A DNA stretch of 64,000 nt from Halomonas sp. KAO (GTDB taxonomy: Bacteria > Pseudomonadota > Gammaproteobacteria > Pseudomonadales > Halomonadaceae), in contig NZ_JADNRL010000024.1 in the NCBI RefSeq assembly GCF_015595025.1, positions 43,499-107,498 on the forward strand, in the 5' to 3' direction. The notes under the pieces are model-generated. The model had not been told where the DNA came from. It ran no database searches and saw only the letters and a program-made list of their open reading frames with translations. The translations under genes and the position numbers were made by a program. Positions 56,818-64,000 of this stretch are shown piece after piece. How positions within the stretch are numbered: position 1 is the first letter of the stretch; each line of letters begins with the position of its first letter.

Positions 56818-57474
56818 TTACTGCTGGGGAAGCTTGGTGCGACGCAGGTAGGGGAAGACGGTCTCGAACTCGCCGAACTTGGCCTTGGCATCCTCGTCGG
56901 AGACCGTCGGGGGAATGATCACGTCTTCGCCCACGGTCCAGTCCGCCGGGGTGGCCACACCCTTGCCGTTGGCGGTCTGCAGGGCATCCAGGGCACGCAG
57001 TACCTCGGCGAAGTTGCGACCGACGTTCATCGGGTAGGTCATGGAGAGCTTGAGTTGCTTGTCCGGACCGATGATGAACACCGAGCGGACCGTGGCGCTG
57101 TCGGCGGGAGTCCGGCCATCGGGCAGGTAGGCCTCGGCGGGCAGCATGTCGAACAGCTTGGCGACCTTGAGGTCCTCGTCGGCGATGATCGGGAAGCCGA
57201 CATCGCTGCTGGCCAAGCTCTCGATGTCCTTGATCCAGCCCTTGTGGTCCTCCACGCCATCCACCGAGATGCCGATCACCTTGGTATCGCGCTTCTTCCA
57301 CTCATCGCTGAGCTTGGCCACGGCGCTGAACTCGGTGGTGCAGACCGGGGTGAAGTCCTTGGGGTGGGAGAACAGGATGGCCCACTTGCCGTCCAGCCAC
57401 TCGTGGAAGCGGATGGCACCCTGGCTGGTGTCGGCCTCGAAGTCCGGTACGAGGTCATTGATGCGCAGAGACAT
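56818..57474 (-). CDS. 1-Cys peroxiredoxin (Prx6 family)
   Basis: 218 residues from ATG 57474 (AAGGAG upstream). The peroxidatic Cys45 is in HPKDFTPVCTTEF, and the Prx6-type C-terminal arm with YLRRTKLPQ-like ending is present; no resolving cysteine is seen. It reduces hydrogen peroxide and alkyl peroxides. The region upstream (57475-57600) may hold a stress-responsive promoter, but I found no defined OxyR site. Confidence 0.93.
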   Translation of the reverse strand: MSLRINDLVPDFEADTSQGAIRFHEWLDGKWAILFSHPKDFTPVCTTEFSAVAKLSDEWKKRDTKVIGISVDGVEDHKGWIKDIESLASSDVGFPIIADEDLKVAKLFDMLPAEAYLPDGRTPADSATVRSVFIIGPDKQLKLSMTYPMNVGRNFAEVLRALDALQTANGKGVATPADWTVGEDVIIPPTVSDEDAKAKFGEFETVFPYLRRTKLPQQ

Positions 57475-57618
57475 GTGTGACTCCTTGATACATGGTGATG
57501 GAATCCCGCCCATGGCGGGAGTGTCGCAAGAACAGTCGACGAAACGGCATCTGGCCCGGAACGTCAAGACGACTTGCGACTAAGCTTAGATAGCACAGGG
57601 GGTTGTGAGCTCCCTGCG

Positions 57619-58989
57619 CTATTGGTTCGACCGCTTGGCGGCCGGAATATCGGCGTCATCAGGAAGTACCTCGAGCGTCAGGCGTCCCTCCCCCAGGCGG
57701 GCGGTCAGGCGGTCGCCGGGGGCGGCGTCGTCGGCTCGTCGTACCACGCGCGCCTGCTTATCCTCGAGTATCGCATAGCCACGGCCCAGCACCGCCAGGG
57801 GGCTGACGGCATGCAGCTCCCTGGCGACCGCTGTCAGACGCTCGCGATGACGCACCAGCGCCCGCGGCGCCGCTATGCTCAGACGCTGGCTTGCCGCCTC
57901 GAGGCGACGTTCGGCCAGCGCCAGTTGGCGGCCGGGCGGGTGTGCCGTCAGGCGGCGCTTCAGCTGGGCCTGGTGTCGGCTGGCCTCGGTCAGGCGCGCC
58001 TGGAGGGCTCGTGTCAGTCGTCCGGCCAGCTGCGCCAGCGCCTGACGGCGGTGCTCCAGCTTCTCGCCGGGATGGCGCAGTCGCGCCCGCTGGTGATCCA
58101 GGCGCTGACCCTCGGCATCGAGCCGAGACTGGATCGCGCGCACCAGGCGTGCCTGGAGCACCTCCAGACGGTGGGTGAGATCATGGCGATCCGGCACCAG
58201 TCGCGCCGCTCCCGCAGAGGGGGTGGGGGCGCGTGCATCGGCGGCGAAGTCGGCAAGGGTCGCATCCACCTCGTGGCCCACCGCCGACATGATCGGCAGT
58301 CGCGAATGGAAGATCGCCCGGGCCAGATGCTCGTCGTTGAAGGCCCACAGGTCCTCCAGGCTGCCGCCGCCCCGGGTGAGGAGGATGGCGTCGCGGTCCG
58401 GGTCGAGGTTCGCCTGGCGATTGAGCAAACCCAGCGCCGAGATCATTGCCGGCACCGCCTCGCGTCCCTGGACCGCCACCGGAATCAGCGTCACGTTCAC
58501 CATGGGCCAGCGGGCGGCGAGTACCGCCAGTACGTCGCGAATCGCCGCGCCGGTGGGCGAGGTGATGATAAGCAGGTGGCGTGGTGGGCAGGCCAGGGGG
58601 CGGGCATTGGCGAACACGCCTTCGCTGTCGAGGCGTGACTTGAGCCGTTCGTAGGCCGCCAGCAGTTCGCCCAGACCCGCGGCCTGCACCGCTTCCGCGA
58701 TCAGCTGATAGTCGCCTCTGGGCTCGAAGACCGACAGCCGCCCGCGTACCTTGACCCGGTCCCCGTCGCGCATCGGCGCCCCCACGAAGCGTGCACGGCT
58801 CCGAAACAGGGCGCCGCGCAGCTGGGCATGCTCATCCTTGAGGGTAAAGTAGACATGGCCGGAACTGGGACGCGACACCCCGGAGAGCTCGCCCTCGACC
58901 CAGATATCGCCGAAGCGCCCCTCCAGCAGCTGTCGGGCGCTGCGGTTGAGCTCGCTGACGGAGAGGGGCATGTCGGTGGGTAAGGGCAT
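57619..58989 (-). CDS. xseA: Exodeoxyribonuclease VII large subunit
   Basis: 456 residues. The N-terminal OB fold begins MPLSVSELNRSARQLLEGRFGDIWVEGELSG; the central nuclease region has ITSPTGAAIRDVL, LTRGGGSLEDLWAFNDE and SAVGHEVDATLADFAADARAPTPS; a coiled-coil C-terminal part follows. With XseB it degrades single-stranded DNA. xseB is not adjacent. Confidence 0.95.
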   Translation of the reverse strand: MPLPTDMPLSVSELNRSARQLLEGRFGDIWVEGELSGVSRPSSGHVYFTLKDEHAQLRGALFRSRARFVGAPMRDGDRVKVRGRLSVFEPRGDYQLIAEAVQAAGLGELLAAYERLKSRLDSEGVFANARPLACPPRHLLIITSPTGAAIRDVLAVLAARWPMVNVTLIPVAVQGREAVPAMISALGLLNRQANLDPDRDAILLTRGGGSLEDLWAFNDEHLARAIFHSRLPIMSAVGHEVDATLADFAADARAPTPSAGAARLVPDRHDLTHRLEVLQARLVRAIQSRLDAEGQRLDHQRARLRHPGEKLEHRRQALAQLAGRLTRALQARLTEASRHQAQLKRRLTAHPPGRQLALAERRLEAASQRLSIAAPRALVRHRERLTAVARELHAVSPLAVLGRGYAILEDKQARVVRRADDAAPGDRLTARLGEGRLTLEVLPDDADIPAAKRSNQ

Positions 58990-59159
58990 GGCCGGTGCGC
59001 AAGTTGAAGCGATGGCGCCACTCTAGCATGGGTGGGCACCTACAGTATGGCTCGACACATGATGCGGGACAGTGGACTTTGTCCATGCTGGCATCATGCG
59101 TGCGCCGGGAGAATCCGGCACACGCATGATGGGGGGTGGTGCAATCGGGAGTGGCGATA

Positions 59160-59714
59160 TCACTTTTCCTCGGCAGCGTTATCCTTGCTCATGCTGCCAC
59201 CCGCGACACCGCCGGCATGCCAGGCGCTCCTTCCCTCACGGTTCGTGCGGCGCGCCTCGGACTCCTGATCGAACCACTCCTTCTCGTACTCGGGGAACTC
59301 TTCGAGATCTTCCGATTGGGCATCGATGGTGACGCGGTGGGTGACATAGCCATCGCCCCATGTGCCGCCATCGTCGCGCTTGCTCTCTACGCTGATCTTC
59401 TTGATGTCCGCCACTATCTCACGGCCACCCATGCCGAGAACCTCGCCGGTCTCGATCACCAGGGCGCTGATCTTCTGGTCATCGTCGAGCAGGATATCCT
59501 CGACTTCGCCGACGTTTTCCTCAGGGTCGTCGCGCAGGTAGACATCGGCATCCATCAGGTCGTCGGCCGAGTAGAGGCCCTGTGCCTGCATGGAGGCATG
59601 GCTCTGCTGCTGGCCTTCCTCCTTGTTTTCGTGTTTGTCGGCAGATGCCTGGCCACCGAGGGCCAGACTACCGGCAACGGCGGTTACGGCGATGGTGAGT
59701 AGACGCTTGTGCAT
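59160..59714 (-). CDS. Exported PRC-barrel domain protein
   Basis: 184 residues from ATG 59714. A signal peptide (cleavage after ASA, about residue 25) is followed by a charged segment and a PRC-barrel (about 50-115: DLMDADVYLRDDPEENVGEVEDILLD and ALVIETGEVLGMGGREIVADI). The C-terminal 60 residues are acidic then Arg/Gly-rich. PRC-barrel proteins of this periplasmic type appear in salt- and osmotic-stress genes; the specific role is unknown. The csbD-like gene is 54 bases upstream on the same strand, so they may share control. Confidence 0.82.
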   Translation of the reverse strand: MHKRLLTIAVTAVAGSLALGGQASADKHENKEEGQQQSHASMQAQGLYSADDLMDADVYLRDDPEENVGEVEDILLDDDQKISALVIETGEVLGMGGREIVADIKKISVESKRDDGGTWGDGYVTHRVTIDAQSEDLEEFPEYEKEWFDQESEARRTNREGRSAWHAGGVAGGSMSKDNAAEEK

Positions 59715-59768
59715 GATCGTTCTCCTTTCCTGCGGTTGCTGATCGTGCTCGCTCATCTCCAGCACTCG

Positions 59769-59966
59769 TTACAACCCGCGAGCCCAGTCGTCGGCCTGGC
59801 GTTCTGCCTCTTCGCGCTCCAGGCCATAGCGCTGCTGCAGCTTGCCTACCAGTTGGTCACGCTTGCCGGCCACCTGATCGAGTTCATCGTCACTCAACTC
59901 TCCCCAGCTGGCACGCGCCTTGCCTTTGTACTCTTTCCACTTGCCTTCGATCTGGTCCCAGTTCAT
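59769..59966 (-). CDS. CsbD family stress protein
   Basis: 65 residues beginning MNWDQIEGKWKEYKGKARASWG, the CsbD signature, then LSDDELDQVAGKRDQLVGKLQQRYG. General stress protein of unknown mechanism, often salt- or osmotically induced. Leads toward the PRC-barrel gene. Confidence 0.93.
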   Translation of the reverse strand: MNWDQIEGKWKEYKGKARASWGELSDDELDQVAGKRDQLVGKLQQRYGLEREEAERQADDWARGL

Positions 59967-60088
59967 GGCATGGTTCCTTATCCGTGGGTTACGCGATCTT
60001 CAATCTAGATCAGCGTCTCGATGCCGTGAGGAGATATTTGTTTCTTGTTGTGTTAATTCGTAATGCGGTGTCGAGCGCAGGGCCCGCA

Positions 60089-60118
60089 TTGCTCGTGCCT
60101 CGGGCCGGGCGCTATAAT
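60089..60118 (+). promoter_or_regulatory. guaBA promoter
   Basis: TTGCTC (60089-60094) and a perfect TATAAT (60113-60118) with an 18-base spacer, about 50 bases ahead of the guaB start. Confidence 0.65.
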
Positions 60119-60128
60119 AGGCGATTAA

Positions 60129-61637
<1,509 letters not shown>

Positions 61638-61814
61638 AAAGCGCCGCTGGAATGGCGCCATGCGTTGTTTAAAACGGCCTCGGCATGCTCATTGACAGAC
61701 TCGTCAACTCCGCTGCCTCGGCCGTTTTCGCCTAGCCTGACGCTCATCCAGCAACGCTCGCAGGACTTTCTACGTATTTTCAGCCTTGGCCTAGATGCCC
61801 TAGCGGATGCTTTC

Positions 61815-63392
61815 ATGACCGATATTCACGCCCACAAGATCCTGATCCTCGACTTCGGCTCCCAGTACACCCAGCTGATCGCCCGCCGCGTGCGCGAGAT
61901 CGGCGTCTACTCCGAGGTTCGCGCCTTCGATATCAGCGAGGCCGAGATTCGTGAGTACGCCCCCAACGGCATCATCCTCGCCGGCGGACCCGAGTCGGTC
62001 ACCGAGCTGGATTCGCCCCGTGCCCCGCAGTGCGTGTTCGAGATGGGGCTGCCGGTGCTCGGCATCTGCTACGGCATGCAGACCATGGCCGAGCAGCTCG
62101 GTGGTGCCGTCGAGGGCTCCCATGTGCATGAGTTCGGCTATGCGCAGATTCGTCTCGACGCCGAGACGGCGCTGTTTCGCGATATCTCCGACCATATCGA
62201 TGCCGAGACGGGCAAGAACCTGCTCGATGTCTGGATGAGCCACGGTGACAAGGTCTCTCGGGTGCCCGACGAGTTCACCGTGACCGCCTCGACCCCGAGC
62301 TGCCCGATCGCCGCCATGGCCTGGGAGGAGAAGCGCTTCTTCGGGGTGCAGTTCCACCCCGAGGTGACCCACACCCTGCAGGGGCAGCGCATCCTCGAGC
62401 ACTTCGTGGTCGATATCTGCCAGAGCGCGCGCAACTGGACCCCGGCCCAGATCATCGAAGACCAGATCGCCCGGGTGCGCGACCAGGTGGGCGACCGCCA
62501 CGTGCTGCTCGGCCTCTCCGGAGGCGTCGACTCCTCGGTGGTCGCGGCCCTGCTGCACAAGGCCATCGGCGACCAGCTGACCTGCGTGTTCGTCGACAAT
62601 GGCCTGCTGCGCAAGGCCGAGGGTGACCAGGTGATGAAGACCTTCGCCCGCCATATGGGGGTCAAGGTGATTCGCGTGGACGCCGAGGATCAGTTCCTCG
62701 ACAAGCTGAAGGGCGAGGCCGACCCCGAGGCCAAGCGCAAGATCATCGGCAACACCTTCATCGATGTCTTCGACGCCGAGGCCGCCAAGATCGAGGGAGT
62801 CGACTTCCTGGCCCAAGGCACCATCTACCCGGATGTGATCGAGTCCGCCGCCGCCAAGACCGGCAAGGCGCACGTGATCAAGTCGCACCACAACGTGGGT
62901 GGCCTGCCCGAGACCATGAAGCTCAAGCTGGTCGAGCCGCTGCGCGAGCTGTTCAAGGATGAGGTGCGCAAGCTCGGTGTCGAGCTCGGCCTGCCCTACG
63001 ACATGGTCTACCGCCACCCCTTCCCGGGGCCGGGCCTGGGCGTGCGCATCCTCGGCGAGGTGAAGAAGGAGTACGCCGATATCCTGCGCGAGGCCGATGC
63101 CATCTTTATCGAGGAGCTGCACAAGGCCGACTGGTATCACAAGACCAGCCAGGCCTTCGCGGTCTTCCTGCCGGTGAAGTCGGTCGGCGTGGTCGGCGAT
63201 GCCCGTCGCTACGAGTGGGTCATCGCCCTGCGCGCCGTGGAGACCATCGACTTCATGACCGCCCGCTGGGCGCACCTGCCTTACGAGTTGCTGGAGACCG
63301 TCTCCAATCGCATCATCAACGAGATCACCGGCGTCTCTCGCGTCACCTACGACGTGAGCAGCAAGCCGCCGGCGACGATCGAGTGGGAGTGA
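61815..63392 (+). CDS. guaA: GMP synthase (glutamine-hydrolysing) GuaA
   Basis: 525 residues from ATG 61815. Class I glutamine amidotransferase with GICYGMQ (nucleophile Cys) and FHPEV (His); ATP pyrophosphatase domain with the P-loop [10 protein letters not shown]-terminal dimerisation domain. Uses glutamine to turn XMP into GMP. Downstream of guaB in the usual order and followed by a terminator. Confidence 0.97.
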   Translation: MTDIHAHKILILDFGSQYTQLIARRVREIGVYSEVRAFDISEAEIREYAPNGIILAGGPESVTELDSPRAPQCVFEMGLPVLGICYGMQTMAEQLGGAVEGSHVHEFGYAQIRLDAETALFRDISDHIDAETGKNLLDVWMSHGDKVSRVPDEFTVTASTPSCPIAAMAWEEKRFFGVQFHPEVTHTLQGQRILEHFVVDICQSARNWTPAQIIEDQIARVRDQVGDRHVLLGLSGGVDSSVVAALLHKAIGDQLTCVFVDNGLLRKAEGDQVMKTFARHMGVKVIRVDAEDQFLDKLKGEADPEAKRKIIGNTFIDVFDAEAAKIEGVDFLAQGTIYPDVIESAAAKTGKAHVIKSHHNVGGLPETMKLKLVEPLRELFKDEVRKLGVELGLPYDMVYRHPFPGPGLGVRILGEVKKEYADILREADAIFIEELHKADWYHKTSQAFAVFLPVKSVGVVGDARRYEWVIALRAVETIDFMTARWAHLPYELLETVSNRIINEITGVSRVTYDVSSKPPATIEWE

Positions 63393-63430
63393 TCCCAGCT
63401 ATCTGAGCTTTTCGTAAAACTCTCTCAAGG

Positions 63431-63458
63431 ATCCCGTCTTGTTGGCGGGATTTTTTTT
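63431..63458 (+). terminator. Intrinsic terminator of guaBA
   Basis: ATCCCGTC (63431-63438) pairs with GGCGGGAT (63444-63451, one G-U), followed by eight T. Confidence 0.92.
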
Positions 63459-63650
63459 GAGCTCAGAGCCTAAGTTAGCTGTCTCTACAGTAGTGGTAGC
63501 CACCCGACATGAGGCGCCAAGGGATAGGCCTTTATTGTTGCCTTCTTGTAGCATTTCGCCACGGATAAGCCTTTCCGGCCATCTGGCCACCGCACAACGT
63601 CTTGATGGAGTGGCTACACTGAGAGCTACAGTGATAGCCGGGAGGACGCC

Positions 63651-64000
63651 ATGAGCAATCGCCTGTTACGTGGGTTGATGGCCGGATTCACGGCCACCCT
63701 CGTCATCTCGCTGATCCTGGTGCTGCGCCTGGCGGCGGGCATCATTCCTTGGTACAACCCGATCGAGGTCATGAACCTGGCCGCCCAGGACCTGCTCGGC
63801 ACGCCGGACAGCCGCCTGCTGGCATGGGGCATCCACTTCGCCGTGGGCACGCTGATCTGGGGGCTGTTGTTCGCGCTGCTGGTGCCTTATCTCCCAGGCC
63901 GCACGCCTACCCGGCGCGGCCTGGAGTTTGGCGTGGCGAGCTGGCTGGTGGTGATGCTCACGGTCTTTCCCCTGGCGGGCTCCGGCCTCTTCGGTCTCGG
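63651..64000 (+). CDS. Membrane protein of DUF6789-like type, 3' end outside window
   Basis: ATG 63651, with CGGGAGGA 4-9 bases upstream, opens a frame to the window edge (116 residues seen). Four hydrophobic segments are visible (residues ~5-28, 58-80, 92-112 and the end). MSNRLLRGLMAGFTATLVISLIL and the WGIHFAVGTLIWGLLFALL pattern resemble the DUF6789 family of small integral membrane proteins with unknown function. The gap 63459-63650 shows nothing else. Confidence 0.65.
   Translation, partial: MSNRLLRGLMAGFTATLVISLILVLRLAAGIIPWYNPIEVMNLAAQDLLGTPDSRLLAWGIHFAVGTLIWGLLFALLVPYLPGRTPTRRGLEFGVASWLVVMLTVFPLAGSGLFGL

Overview
The window looks like a chromosome segment of a Halomonadaceae bacterium (Halomonas or a close relative). 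This is inferred from the high GC content, the gammaproteobacterial gene order recX-alaS-lysC-csrA-tRNA-Ser-tRNA-Arg, a sodium-pump oxaloacetate decarboxylase (oadGAB), ccmABCDEFGHI-smc-zipA-ligA, glrK-qseG-glrR and guaB-guaA. No database search was possible, so the taxon is an inference.

Bases 1 to about 15,342 form a mosaic accessory region. It opens with a 5'-open cation-diffusion-facilitator gene and a truncated lspA, cut off by a 64-bp palindrome made of two 28-bp inverted repeats. A second, partial cytochrome c maturation operon (ccmF-G-H-I) follows, then lgt and a broken 5' piece of dsbD. From about 6.3 kb composition shifts to lower GC. Here lie a composite antitoxin-like gene, a 4-fold beta-flower gene ending in an integron attC-like site, a Gabija anti-phage pair (GajA OLD nuclease and GajB UvrD helicase), an MvaT/H-NS-type silencer, an XRE regulator, and a two-gene locus (winged-helix/coiled-coil protein plus SF2 helicase) that I cannot assign to a named system. 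The region ends inside recA. The recA coding sequence here starts at its Walker A motif, so this copy has lost roughly its first 65 codons, its promoter and any SOS box.

From 15.3 kb to 64 kb the window is dense housekeeping chromosome: recX, alaS, lysC, csrA and three tRNA genes; dusC; oadGAB; yigZ; a UmuD/LexA-like S24 protein with its own LexA box; the complete ccmABCDEFGHI operon; smc, zipA, ligA, a YheU-like gene, mnmC, a YciI-like gene, a PHP phosphoesterase and yciO; a potassium channel and a CYTH phosphatase; a DUF47-pitA phosphate transport pair; argA; glrK-qseG-glrR; a 1-Cys peroxiredoxin; xseA; two stress-type small proteins (PRC-barrel, CsbD); guaB-guaA; and the start of a membrane protein.

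The most interesting item is the roughly 850-bp gene-free stretch between argA and glrK. It holds two TGTC-N10-GACW sites, a near-consensus sigma-54 promoter and a strong intrinsic terminator about 480 nt later, with no credible protein gene between. This is the layout by which GlrR activates the small RNA gene glmY next to glrK in E. coli. The predicted RNA here carries small hairpins presenting GGA in their loops, so it may be a GlrKR-controlled regulatory RNA, possibly a CsrA-binding one. Other items worth a second look are the broken recA, the divergent duplicate ccmFGHI block, the XRE/helicase locus beside Gabija, and the SOS-box-controlled S24 gene.
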